NCBI GenBank assembly: GCA_019636385.1 | Contig: JAHBXT010000004.1 | Span: 682,001-746,000, forward strand | Length of the DNA stretch: 64,000 nucleotides | Reading direction: 5' to 3' | Source: Pirellulaceae bacterium | GTDB lineage: Bacteria; Planctomycetota; Planctomycetia; Pirellulales; Pirellulaceae | In this document: piece after piece, positions 17,065 through 25,474 of the stretch | How positions within the stretch are numbered: position 1 is the first letter of the stretch | Layout of the letters: the number at the start of each line of letters is the position of its first letter | The notes under the pieces: model-generated | The model's database searches: none | What the model saw: only the letters and a program-made list of their open reading frames with translations | Told to the model about the DNA's origin: nothing | Made by a program: the position numbers and the translations under genes

Positions 17065-18345
17065 ATGGCGGACCACATCCTCGATGAACTCGCTTGGCGC
17101 GGCTTGATCCATCAAAACACGGGTGAGGCGCTACTGCACGAACACCTCAGTCAGTCGCGTTCGGTCTATGCCGGCTTCGATCCAACTGCGTCCAGCTTGC
17201 ATTGCGGTAGCCTATTGCCGTTGATGATGTTGCGGCGCTTTCAGCGCGCCGGCCATCGGCCCATCGCGCTCGTGGGTGGGGCTACGGGCATGATCGGTGA
17301 TCCCAGCGGTAAAAGCGAAGAGCGTGTGCTGCTATCGTCAGAAATCTTGGCTGAAAACGTAGCCGGAATGCAGCAGCAAATGCAGCGATTCCTAGATTTC
17401 TCCGGACCGTCGGCGGCAACTCTGGTCAACAACTTGGATTGGATGTCGGGGTGGTCCTACATTCAGTTTCTTCGCGATGTCGGTAAGAATTTTCCTGTCA
17501 ACGTGATGTTGGCCAAAGATAGCGTCAAGAGCCGATTGGAACGCGACGACGCTGGTTTGAGCTACACAGAGTTCAGCTACATGCTGCTGCAGGCCTATGA
17601 TTTTGTCTACCTCAGTCAACATCAGGGCTGCACGCTGCAAATCGGTGGCAGTGATCAGTGGGGCAATATCACCGCTGGTATCGACCTGGGTCGGCGCATG
17701 CACGGCAGCGTTCTGTTTGGACTTACCTGCCCGCTGCTGCTGACCAGCGATGGCCGCAAGATGGGCAAGACCGAGCGTGGAGCTATTTGGTTAGACGCTC
17801 AGCGGACCAGCCCATACGCTTTTTATCAATACTGGTTGAACGTCTCCGACGCCGATGTGCTATTGTGCTTGCGATTCTTGACCGAGATTGACTGTGATGA
17901 ATATCGCGCGCTGGAGCAATCGTTAGCTCAATCGCCTGAACATCGCGCCGCACAGCGCCGCCTAGCTAGTTGGTTAACCGAGTTCATTCACGGGCAATCA
18001 GGCCTGGAATCCGCGCAGCGAGCCTCGGAGTATCTGTTCGGTGCTGAAATAGCGGACCTGACCGATCAGCAGTTGATGGAGATTTTCTACGATGTGCCCA
18101 GCGGGACGTTGACGCCTGCTGAATTGTCCAATGGCTTTTCGATCTTGGATGCTCCCGTCCGTGTTGGGTTATGCAAGAGCAAGAGCGAAGCGCGGCGCAG
18201 CTTGGAACAAGGTGGTCTGTACGTCAACAATCGGCGCATCGACTCGGTGGATAAACTACTGACCTCTGCCGATTTAGCCAGCCAGTCCGCCATGGTCTTG
18301 CGGATCGGCAAGAAACGGTTTGCCGTACTAAGAGTTGAAGGTTAA
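17065..18345 (+). CDS. tyrS: Tyrosine--tRNA ligase
   Basis: Class I synthetase that charges tRNA-Tyr. The 426 residues show the Rossmann domain with an HIGH-type motif HCGS at 46-49, PSGKSEER, SYTEFSYMLLQAYD, QIGGSDQWGNI for tyrosine recognition, and a KMSKS-type loop KMGKT at about 232-236. A C-terminal S4 RNA-binding domain is visible (VGLCKSKSEARRSLEQGGLYVNN). It starts 11 bases after ispD and ends 9 bases before the stop of the convergent cysC, leaving only a short GGGC...GCCC hairpin between them. Confidence 0.96.
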   Translation: MADHILDELAWRGLIHQNTGEALLHEHLSQSRSVYAGFDPTASSLHCGSLLPLMMLRRFQRAGHRPIALVGGATGMIGDPSGKSEERVLLSSEILAENVAGMQQQMQRFLDFSGPSAATLVNNLDWMSGWSYIQFLRDVGKNFPVNVMLAKDSVKSRLERDDAGLSYTEFSYMLLQAYDFVYLSQHQGCTLQIGGSDQWGNITAGIDLGRRMHGSVLFGLTCPLLLTSDGRKMGKTERGAIWLDAQRTSPYAFYQYWLNVSDADVLLCLRFLTEIDCDEYRALEQSLAQSPEHRAAQRRLASWLTEFIHGQSGLESAQRASEYLFGAEIADLTDQQLMEIFYDVPSGTLTPAELSNGFSILDAPVRVGLCKSKSEARRSLEQGGLYVNNRRIDSVDKLLTSADLASQSAMVLRIGKKRFAVLRVEG

Positions 18346-18354
18346 ATCGGGCGC

Positions 18355-19026
18355 TTAAGCCCTTATGACGCCGCGATCTGCCAAAGCCTGAACCACTTGC
18401 TGCGCCAATTCTGCGGCAGGTCGTTGACCGGCCAGCAGATGAATTTCGGGGTTCTCAGGAGCCTCATACGGATCGCTGATGCCTGTGAAGTGTGGAATCT
18501 TCCCTTGTCGAGCCTGTTGATATAGCCCCTTGGGATCGCGACTTTCACAGATCTCCAGCGGAGTATCCACAAAGACCTCGATGAAGTCTCCCACCTGACC
18601 ATGGCCCTCGACCCACTGGCGCACGCGCTGCCGATCGCGACGATAGGGACTCACAAAGGCGGTCAACGTCACCAGGGCCGCGGACACAAACAGTTGAGCC
18701 ACCGCACCGATTCGGCGAATGTTTTCTTCGCGGTCCGCTGCGCCAAATCCCAGACCGAAACGTCGGGCGAACTCGCTGCCATGCTCGAGTTCTAACAGAT
18801 TAGCACCTGCACACAGGCCATGTCGAATGTTATCACCATCCAACACATAGGTATGCACACCGCGCTGGTACAGCAATCCGTCCACCAGGTTGGCAATGGT
18901 ACTCTTGCCTGACCCGCTCAGTCCAGTAAACCACACCACGCACCCGCGATGCCCCGCCAATCGCTGGCGACTGGCACGATCCACGCTATGCTGGTGCCAA
19001 ACAACCTTGGGATCTGCGCTGGACAT
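18355..19026 (-). CDS. cysC: Adenylylsulfate kinase with an inserted segment
   Basis: Phosphorylates adenosine 5'-phosphosulfate to PAPS, the sulfate donor for sulfation and assimilation. The 223 residues carry the P-loop GLSGSGKST (35-43), LDGDNIRHGL, DREENIRRIG, SPYRRDRQ and the FVDTPLEICESRDPKGLY segment. Compared with E. coli CysC, about 17 extra residues lie between HGLC and LGFGAADREEN (about 73-89), in the region that contacts substrate; I believe this insertion is usual in planctomycetes. No cysD/cysN or reductase lies nearby. It stands alone, convergent with tyrS. Confidence 0.93.
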   Translation of the reverse strand: MSSADPKVVWHQHSVDRASRQRLAGHRGCVVWFTGLSGSGKSTIANLVDGLLYQRGVHTYVLDGDNIRHGLCAGANLLELEHGSEFARRFGLGFGAADREENIRRIGAVAQLFVSAALVTLTAFVSPYRRDRQRVRQWVEGHGQVGDFIEVFVDTPLEICESRDPKGLYQQARQGKIPHFTGISDPYEAPENPEIHLLAGQRPAAELAQQVVQALADRGVIRA

Positions 19027-19225
19027 GTTGACCTTTGAAATTCAGATTGGCACTAGCACAAGTCATCGACTGACCGTGCAAGAAGTAGACTGTGGGCCGC
19101 AATCATTCGCATTGTTTACGGGCGACGATTATATCGTGGCCCAAAATAATGATCAGCAGTGTGTTATGGAATTGCACGGCAAATTGCATTTCAATTTTGA
19201 ATCTCCCATAAGACTCCGCAGGCGG

Positions 19226-19636
19226 TCAATCATTGGCGAAATGGTGATTCCCTGCAGGCAACCATGGCATCCCTGCAACTCGCCATTCCCAAAACACTAA
19301 CGCCGAGATGACGATGGCTTCCAGCACAAAATAGATACCACCCCACATCGTTAATTGATTCCAATACGCGACGCAACACACAAGGGTTGTGATGCAATAG
19401 CCGCCATTGAGCATCGCTAGCAACTTGAGCGGCCTTCTTGGGTCAGGTGCGCATGACAAACCGAACATCCCCAACACAAAAAAACCACCAGCGATTCCGG
19501 CCAGCCAGTACAGCAGCGTTGGCGGCAATCCGGTCATCAGTCGCTCAGGTGCCAAAACCAACCCCGTGATCGCGCAAGTCGTCAGCGCGCCAGCGGCATC
19601 AATAGCCAGAAGATGTTTGGGATTTGTGTGTTGCAT
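19226..19636 (-). CDS. Small hypothetical membrane protein
   Basis: A 136-residue protein with about four hydrophobic segments: about 10-30, 40-60, 70-92 and 95-118 (TLLYWLAGIAGGFFVLGMFGL, LAMLNGGYCITTLVCCVAY, WGGIYFVLEAIVISALVFW). It is predicted to sit in the inner membrane. No family was recognised. Its ATG at 19636 is about 70 bases from the stop of the metallophosphoesterase gene on the same strand, so the two could be in one transcript. The SD is weak (CAAAGAC region), and the length plus regular membrane pattern are the main support for it being real. Confidence 0.6.
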   Translation of the reverse strand: MQHTNPKHLLAIDAAGALTTCAITGLVLAPERLMTGLPPTLLYWLAGIAGGFFVLGMFGLSCAPDPRRPLKLLAMLNGGYCITTLVCCVAYWNQLTMWGGIYFVLEAIVISALVFWEWRVAGMPWLPAGNHHFAND

Positions 19637-19707
19637 GTCTTTGGACTTGTGTCTCGCAAGGATTTATAGGCTTCAAACGGTCGACTTCGCCACCGAACCC
19701 ACAGACA

Positions 19708-20676
19708 TTACCGCTGACCTGGACCATCGGCTTGCCAGCCATAACTGACGTACTGAATTTGGTAAGTACCGTCGCTATACAAGTCAATCACGTGGTAACC
19801 TTCGTCGGTGTGCAGAAAATCTCCTTTCCACCACAATCCGCTGACCGCTCCGCTGTTGACGAAGCCAATTCCACCGAACATGACGTGCTCGGTCAAATGC
19901 GTATGTCCACTCAGACACAGCTTGACGTTGGGAAATCGCCGCAGCAGCATCAGTAGTTCCGCAGCATCAAGATGCGACAGCATGCGCGTGGCCTGCGGGT
20001 ACTTGCGCAATTCGTGGCTGAAGCCGACAGTACCAACGGTTAGAATGGGCACATGTGAAGCCACAGCCACGGGCATCTCTGGCGGCGTGCCTTGCAGTTC
20101 ATCAGTCAACCACTGAAACTGCGCCGGATCCAGTTCGGCGCGATACGCCGTTTCTTCGTCAAAGGTCAAGCTATCGAGGATCAGGAATCTCCATCCGCCG
20201 TGATCGAACCGGTAGTAGCCACGTTCCAGCTCCAATTGTTCCAGTGCGATCTGCTTGCCCCAGCCTGATTCGTTGCCCTGAGTCTTACTCTTGGCCTTGT
20301 TCCAACCCCATATATCGTGATTGCCCAGACAATTCCGCACGGGCAGCGTTCCATGTTCCTTCCAAGCTGCCTTCCATAACTTCCACTGAACGGCAACTTC
20401 ATCGGCACCAACTTCCAGCGCATCACCAATCGCGTCGCCACCATTGAGTATAAAATCGGGCTGATCGGGTAACCAGTGAATATGCCGGATAGCCTGAGCC
20501 AACCCTTGCGGTGCCGACCGAGCGGGCTGAACATGCACATCCGTCAGATGCACCAGCCGCACACTCCGCTGTCGCGCCGGCGCACTTTCGGCACCTGCGG
20601 CCGGACCGCTCAATCCGACAAGTCCAGTTGCTCCGCCGGCTACCAGACTCTTTACTGCTTCGCGCCGCTGCATCAT
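19708..20676 (-). CDS. Exported calcineurin-like metallophosphoesterase
   Basis: A protein of about 322 residues of the calcineurin-like phosphoesterase superfamily. The metal-binding motifs are visible in order: LTDVHVQ, NGGDAIGD, GNHDIWGW, an ASHVP strand and GHTHLTEH. Its N-terminus (Met-Met-Gln-Arg-Arg-Glu-Ala, then an Ala/Gly-rich hydrophobic stretch) looks like a Tat-type or signal sequence, so it probably acts in the periplasm. The start at 20676 is chosen over a longer frame because AAAGAGG is six bases upstream. Its gene is divergent from the sialidase gene, and a 19-bp palindrome lies between them. The substrate is unknown. Confidence 0.88.
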   Translation of the reverse strand: MMQRREAVKSLVAGGATGLVGLSGPAAGAESAPARQRSVRLVHLTDVHVQPARSAPQGLAQAIRHIHWLPDQPDFILNGGDAIGDALEVGADEVAVQWKLWKAAWKEHGTLPVRNCLGNHDIWGWNKAKSKTQGNESGWGKQIALEQLELERGYYRFDHGGWRFLILDSLTFDEETAYRAELDPAQFQWLTDELQGTPPEMPVAVASHVPILTVGTVGFSHELRKYPQATRMLSHLDAAELLMLLRRFPNVKLCLSGHTHLTEHVMFGGIGFVNSGAVSGLWWKGDFLHTDEGYHVIDLYSDGTYQIQYVSYGWQADGPGQR

Positions 20677-20767
20677 CGCGTGCCTCTTTTCAGTCCTAAT
20701 CTGTTCTAAAATCGAATGAGCCCAATTGGCACCGACATTTCGCTGACACGCTATCAAATGACAATTC

Positions 20768-20786
20768 ACATAGCAACTTGCTATGT
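20768..20786. promoter_or_regulatory. 19-bp palindrome in divergent intergenic region
   Basis: A perfect inverted repeat, ACATAGCAA-C-TTGCTATGT, lies between the divergent metallophosphoesterase (start 20676) and sialidase (start 20996) genes. The size and central single base fit a dimeric repressor or activator site; the loop is too short to suggest an RNA hairpin of the whole repeat. Confidence 0.4.
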
Positions 20787-20878
20787 TAACAGAGAACGGT
20801 TCCGAGCCTCTTGCTCACGCGGTGGCAGATGATGTTTCATACCAAAGTTCAATCATAGCTGATCACCGTGGCGACAGC

Positions 20879-20884
20879 TATAAT
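20879..20884 (+). promoter_or_regulatory. TATAAT -10 box upstream of the sialidase gene
   Basis: A perfect TATAAT lies 112 bases before the ATG at 20996, in the divergent intergenic region. No good -35 was found at 17 bp, so it is a weak promoter call. Confidence 0.3.
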
Positions 20885-20995
20885 GTTGGGCTCAAGCAAG
20901 CAATGCAAACTTGATCGACTATTATGAAGCTACCGATACCGACATTGTTAATTACGCTCCTCCCTCCATTGCCCCTCTCATTAAGGCACTGCAAC

Positions 20996-22069
20996 ATGCG
21001 ACTTGCCTGGATCGTTACATTTACACTCTGCGTAAGCAACGCACCGCTGTTAGCCGATGATGACATTACGTTTGAACGCGTCATCGGACCGGAGTTTCCC
21101 GGCAAATACAAACATCCGGCCACGCTGGCAGAATTGCAAAATGGCGACCTGTATATTGCCTACTACAGCGGCGCGGGCGAGTACGAACAGGACACTCGTT
21201 GCTACGGCATGCGGCTGCCCAAAGGCAGCAATCAGTGGACTCAGCCGGCCGTTATTGCTGACACGCCGGAACGTTCGGATGGCAACGTAGCGGTGTGGCA
21301 AGCTCCAGATGGCGTGGTGTGGATGTTTTATGTGGTCAACTACGGACCAACCTGGTGTCATGCGCGCGTCAAATACAAGGTATCCCGCGACAACGCGCAT
21401 TCGTGGTCCGATTCTGACGTGCTGGCTTTTGAGCAGGGCAGCATGGCTCGCAGTCGCCCCATCTTACTCAACAACGGCGACTATCTGCTGCCGTTGTACC
21501 ACGAAACCGGCGACGACCCGGAAAAAACAGCCGCGGACACATGCAGCTACTTCCTGCGTTATAACGTTGCCACCAAGAGTTGGTCGGAAACCAATCGCAT
21601 CTATTCTAAGACCGGTAACATGCAAGCCTCGCCTGTGCAAATCGACGACCATTATTTGGTCGCGTATTTGCGCCCCGGCGGAGACTTCGAGCCCGATCCG
21701 AATCGGTTCTTGTATCGCAGTCAATCACTCGATGGCGGCAAAACATGGACGCCTGGCGAGCCAACCGAATTCAAGAATCCCAATTCTGCCGCCGATTTTA
21801 TCAAGCTCCGCAACGGCCATTTGCTGCTGGTATTCAATGACACCAACATCGACGACCGCATGCCGCTGACCGTCGCCATTTCCACCGACAACGATCGCAG
21901 CTATCCCTATCGCCGCAACGTCGTCAATAAGCCCGGCGACACCGCCGCCTATCCTTCAGCCATTCAGACTCAAGACGGACGCATTCACATCGTCTACACC
22001 TCGGGCAATCGCGAACAAATTGACCACATCTCTTTCGACGAACAAGCGATTCTGAAGTACAAGCGATGA
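20996..22069 (+). CDS. Secreted sialidase/BNR-repeat family glycosidase-like protein
   Basis: A protein of about 357 residues with a signal peptide (MRLAWIVTFTLCVSNAPLLAD) and a six-bladed beta-propeller layout of the exo-alpha-sialidase/BNR superfamily. Recurring Asp-box-like motifs such as SRDNAHSWSD, SLDGGKTWTP and STDNDRSYPY mark blades, and LNNGDYLLPLYHE and RLPKGSNQW are family-like. Catalysis on sialic acid is not shown by the sequence; many planctomycete relatives have unknown sugar substrates. ATG 20996 is preferred over 20924 because it directly precedes the signal peptide; AAGG about ten bases upstream is a weak SD. It is divergent from the metallophosphoesterase. Confidence 0.82.
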   Translation: MRLAWIVTFTLCVSNAPLLADDDITFERVIGPEFPGKYKHPATLAELQNGDLYIAYYSGAGEYEQDTRCYGMRLPKGSNQWTQPAVIADTPERSDGNVAVWQAPDGVVWMFYVVNYGPTWCHARVKYKVSRDNAHSWSDSDVLAFEQGSMARSRPILLNNGDYLLPLYHETGDDPEKTAADTCSYFLRYNVATKSWSETNRIYSKTGNMQASPVQIDDHYLVAYLRPGGDFEPDPNRFLYRSQSLDGGKTWTPGEPTEFKNPNSAADFIKLRNGHLLLVFNDTNIDDRMPLTVAISTDNDRSYPYRRNVVNKPGDTAAYPSAIQTQDGRIHIVYTSGNREQIDHISFDEQAILKYKR

Positions 22070-22294
22070 CAGGTGATGTGGTCCGAGAACCGGGGACGAT
22101 GTGACTTTGTAGTGGACCCATTATTCGGACCACGGGCCTGCGGCCGGTAGCTAATGCTTGAGGCATGCTTGGGGCGACAGACCTCTTCAGGCGTTCAATG
22201 AACACACTATCAGTGGCTCGGCGACGTCCTCCATGCGGATCTGGATGAATACCTCAGTGAGCTTGGAAGAACGCGTCGAGCCCGACCTATCCAT

Positions 22295-23527
22295 TCACTG
22301 GGCGCTGCGCCTTGGATGCCAGTGGCCGTGCATGGCGCAGGTGCCTGGCGAGACGGCGGTAAGTGGCCTGACTTGGGTGCCGTCGAGCCGGGCAACGTAG
22401 AGCTGCATGACACTGCTGCGATCGGAACCGAAAAGGATCCAGCGGCCATCAGGAGAGGGCTTGGGATGGTAGTGACGCACGCCAGGAGCGGAATGCGTAA
22501 GCTGCTGTAACTGCCCGTCTGTTGTGACGCGCATCAGTTCGATGCTTTGGTCGACTTGAGCAGTATAGTAGACTGACTGGCCGTCGCGCGACCAGATTGG
22601 AATATCGCTGCTGGCGCTGTGGAAGTCGGGATGCTTGAGCGGTTCTACGACGCCCCGATAGCCGCCGCGATCGGCAAGCTTGGTTAGACCACTGCCGTCG
22701 CTGCGGACGATGTGCGGGTGACAGTTGTAGTGCTCGCCGGAGACAAACAGCAGCCACTGACCATCGGGCGACCACTGAGGCGCAAAGTTGAAAGGATGGC
22801 CGGTATCGATGTGCCTTTTTTCGCGACCGTCCGCATGGGAGATGTAGATTTGATAATTCTCGTGGTAGGCTACCAACCGACTGTCGGGCGATGGACTGAC
22901 GCCATAAATAAAACCGGTTCCACCGCCAGAGATGTCGCGCTTATTACGACCATCTAAGTCCATAGTAAAGAGCTTGGAGACGCCGCCAATCAGCGAAGTC
23001 ATTAGCATCTGTCGGCCATCGGGAGTGAAGTTAGCCGTGTTGTAATTACTGACACGATCGACAGCGGTGACGTTAGCAATCTGACCGGTCGACAATTCCA
23101 GTAGATACGAGTCCATCAGCCAGCCTTCAGTCATGCGAAATGTCTGATGTTCGCGTTCCCAAGCCGCGTTCTCGGGACTCTCCCATGCACTATTGATCAC
23201 CGCATGTTCGCCACTGGGCGACCAGCCCGCAAACTGCGTCCAGGAGTGCTGGTTCTGAATCAGTTCCTGCGCAAGCACCTGTCGATCTCTTCCGTCGCCG
23301 CGCACGATACAAGCGCGGTTCGTGATCCAATTGAAGTATTGACCTTCAGGCAAGTCGTTTCTGCCTTCGGTATATCCGATCCAGGAATCGTGTAATGCGT
23401 CGCCATCGTCTGCCTGGGTAGTGCCGACGACTCCTACTAGCAGAAGACATAGGCTAAAGACCATTTGATGGACGCCGCCAGATAGCCTGTGATGGCGTTG
23501 TGGACAGATTGACTTTCGTTGATTCAT
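22295..23527 (-). CDS. Secreted TolB-like beta-propeller (PD40) protein
   Basis: A protein of about 410 residues with a long basic N-terminus, a hydrophobic signal stretch (VFSLCLLLVGVVG) and repeated WSPDG/NFTPDGRQ/SPDSRLVAY motifs, the PD40 blades of TolB-like propellers. Comparable proteins in planctomycetes resemble oligogalacturonate-lyase-type propellers (HWHPRRS near the end; HYHPKPSPDGRW). No catalytic site can be claimed. The frame runs up to a TTG at 23575 that overlaps the stop of the pyroglutamyl-peptidase gene; the ATG at 23527 is chosen here. The same-strand overlap suggests cotranscription with that gene. Confidence 0.8.
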   Translation of the reverse strand: MNQRKSICPQRHHRLSGGVHQMVFSLCLLLVGVVGTTQADDGDALHDSWIGYTEGRNDLPEGQYFNWITNRACIVRGDGRDRQVLAQELIQNQHSWTQFAGWSPSGEHAVINSAWESPENAAWEREHQTFRMTEGWLMDSYLLELSTGQIANVTAVDRVSNYNTANFTPDGRQMLMTSLIGGVSKLFTMDLDGRNKRDISGGGTGFIYGVSPSPDSRLVAYHENYQIYISHADGREKRHIDTGHPFNFAPQWSPDGQWLLFVSGEHYNCHPHIVRSDGSGLTKLADRGGYRGVVEPLKHPDFHSASSDIPIWSRDGQSVYYTAQVDQSIELMRVTTDGQLQQLTHSAPGVRHYHPKPSPDGRWILFGSDRSSVMQLYVARLDGTQVRPLTAVSPGTCAMHGHWHPRRSAQ

Positions 23528-23571
23528 GAGTGAGGCGAGCTGACCTACAGTTGACGGACTGCGATATTGAA

Positions 23572-24318
23572 TCAAAGGGGAATTTCGTAACTCTCAGGCG
23601 GATGCATGACCAAGTCGGCTACTTCTTTGGCTGCAGGTCCGGCGTTGGAAGATTCTGCCAGATTCCCAATCAGGATACGAATCGCTTGAGCCAACGTTTC
23701 AACCGGCAAGCTGGGCATCGATAATCCCTCGGCGGCTACCTGTTGTGATGTTAACGGCAAATGGATGAATGCTACCTGCGGACATTTGGCTAACACTCGA
23801 CCATAGTGCAGACTCAGATACATGGTAGCGTTGCATAGAAACGTGCCAGCATGGTAAGAAATTGACGTTGGAATCGAATGCTGGCGAAGCAGTTCGACCC
23901 ATTGTCCCAGCGGCAGTTGCGAGCGATAGGCCAACGGTCCGTCTTCGATCACCACACCCAACTCTTGGCCTTCATTTTCTATTCGTCCTGCAAAATTGAC
24001 AGCCAACATTTCCAGTCTGATGTCTGGACTGCCGGGGCACTGCCCCAAGTGCAGAACCGCGTCGAACCCCTGAAGCAGATCGTTGTACAGGCGCTCACGC
24101 ACAACTGGCAAATCGACAGGATAGCGCCGAGTCACCAGTTCGACTTGGTCCAACCGCCCCCGCAGCAACTCAACGAGCGTTAGCCAACTGGAATTTTCGA
24201 TCCATTTTTCATAGGGTTCAAAAGCGGTCAGCAGCACGCGCACGTTGGCTGTCTCACTGAACTGGGGACCCGGAAATGGCTGATTAATCAGGCCGGCCGC
24301 CGCCTGCCGATACGCCAT
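23572..24318 (-). CDS. pcp: Pyroglutamyl-peptidase I family (C15) protein
   Basis: Cysteine peptidase family C15, which removes N-terminal pyroglutamate. The catalytic triad fits: Glu in PDIRLEMLAVN (about 103), Cys in GTFLCNATMY (about 162) and His in VAFIHLPLT (about 186), in the expected order and spacing. The N-terminus LLTAFEPYEKW corresponds to the family start LLTGFEPF, so the first 25-30 residues drawn here are extra; an internal GTG near 24243 is an alternative start. The stop overlaps the upstream end of the TolB-like frame. The His-containing FIHLP and Glu contexts deviate slightly from enteric Pcp, so substrate range may differ. Confidence 0.85.
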   Translation of the reverse strand: MAYRQAAAGLINQPFPGPQFSETANVRVLLTAFEPYEKWIENSSWLTLVELLRGRLDQVELVTRRYPVDLPVVRERLYNDLLQGFDAVLHLGQCPGSPDIRLEMLAVNFAGRIENEGQELGVVIEDGPLAYRSQLPLGQWVELLRQHSIPTSISYHAGTFLCNATMYLSLHYGRVLAKCPQVAFIHLPLTSQQVAAEGLSMPSLPVETLAQAIRILIGNLAESSNAGPAAKEVADLVMHPPESYEIPL

Positions 24319-24459
24319 TATAGCCTGAACTGGTATTGCCAACGTCTTTGAACCCGTTGGTACCCCAAACTGCTGGCTCGTAGCGATCGGCCGAGTCGTC
24401 AGCTATGATATTGGTCTCACGTTTACCTTGGAAGATTTTACCCGGTTTTACAAGCGAAA

Positions 24460-25281
24460 ATGAAACTTCAAATCTCTTTGCTGATTTGGCTACCATTTAT
24501 TCTGAGCATTTCCGTGGCTGCGGCCGAACAGTCCATATTTCCCGATGCCGGTCTGGAGGCTGCGGTGCGGGCTCAGGTATTTGCCAAACGGCACAATCAG
24601 GAGCCCATCACCAAAGAGGATGTAGCTCGCATTTCTCAAGTCGAAGGCATGGGCCGCAAGATTTCCAACCTGTCGGGGCTGGAACATTGCGTGGCGGTGC
24701 AAAAAATCGACCTAGGAAACAACGAGATCTCAGATCTCAGTCCGCTGGCAGGCTTGAAGCTGTTGCAGTCCCTGTCGCTAAAGAACAACCGTATCCAGTC
24801 CATCGAGCCACTGCGCGATTTAGAAAAAATGCAGCTGCTGGATTTGTCAGACAATCAGGTGCAAGACCTGACCGCGCTAGAGAAGATGACGAACCTTCGG
24901 ACGCTATACCTGTCGAACAACCGCCTCGAAAATATCCAAGTACTTAGTCGCCTGCCAAAAATTTGGAGTTTGTACTTGAATGGCAATCGCATTGGCGACT
25001 GGAAGCCAGTTGGTGATTTGCCCTGGCTCAGCTCTCTGAATTTGTCCAACTGTGGTATCGAAGATCTTTCGTTCATGAAGCCGCTGAAGCGGCTGATGAC
25101 GGTGGTCTTGGTAGACAATCAGATCAAAGACGTCTCACCTCTGCTAGAAATGGCGAAAGCTGACGAGTTGCGGCAGTTTGCAATGTTCTGGCGATTGTAT
25201 TTGAAAGGCAATTCCGTGGACCCTAAATCACAAGCTGTCACCGAGCTGCAGGCTTTGGGAGCGCGAATTTCTTTTGAGTAG
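24460..25281 (+). CDS. Secreted leucine-rich repeat protein
   Basis: A 273-residue protein with a signal peptide (residues 1-22, LLIWLPFILSISVAAA) followed by a short cap and about seven LRR units of 21-22 residues (LQSLSLKNNRIQSIEPLRDL, LRTLYLSNNRLENIQVLSRL, and so on), of the internalin-like SDS22 type. LRR solenoids usually bind proteins or glycans; the ligand is unknown. ATG 24460 gives the signal peptide directly. It is divergent from the pcp gene and convergent with ribD. Confidence 0.88.
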   Translation: MKLQISLLIWLPFILSISVAAAEQSIFPDAGLEAAVRAQVFAKRHNQEPITKEDVARISQVEGMGRKISNLSGLEHCVAVQKIDLGNNEISDLSPLAGLKLLQSLSLKNNRIQSIEPLRDLEKMQLLDLSDNQVQDLTALEKMTNLRTLYLSNNRLENIQVLSRLPKIWSLYLNGNRIGDWKPVGDLPWLSSLNLSNCGIEDLSFMKPLKRLMTVVLVDNQIKDVSPLLEMAKADELRQFAMFWRLYLKGNSVDPKSQAVTELQALGARISFE

Positions 25282-25412
25282 GCCTGGCTACCGTCCTAGT
25301 AGCAGCGACTGCCACGCGTAGCAGCCTGGAGTTGAGCGAGCGGCCAATAGGAAGACACCGGTAGCCGCCATCATCTGATGGTGGGCAACCCGGATTTCCA
25401 CCGTCTAACCAA

Positions 25413-25440
25413 GGTAGCTACGTTCCAACGTCTGGCGGCT
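25413..25440 (+). repeat. GTAGCTACGTTC-type intergenic repeat
   Basis: GGTAGCTACGTTCCAACGTCTGGC is a copy, with changes, of the GTAGCTACGTTCGCCAGAACGTGG element found near 41.6 kb. It lies in the gap between the convergent LRR and ribD genes. Confidence 0.45.
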
Positions 25441-25474
25441 GTATTTGCAATACTTTGTCTGGCCAGGGTGGCTG

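Noticed and set aside
18890..19300. 136-codon plus-strand frame across the cysC start
   Set aside because: Antisense to cysC for its first part; the remaining part shows no family similarity.
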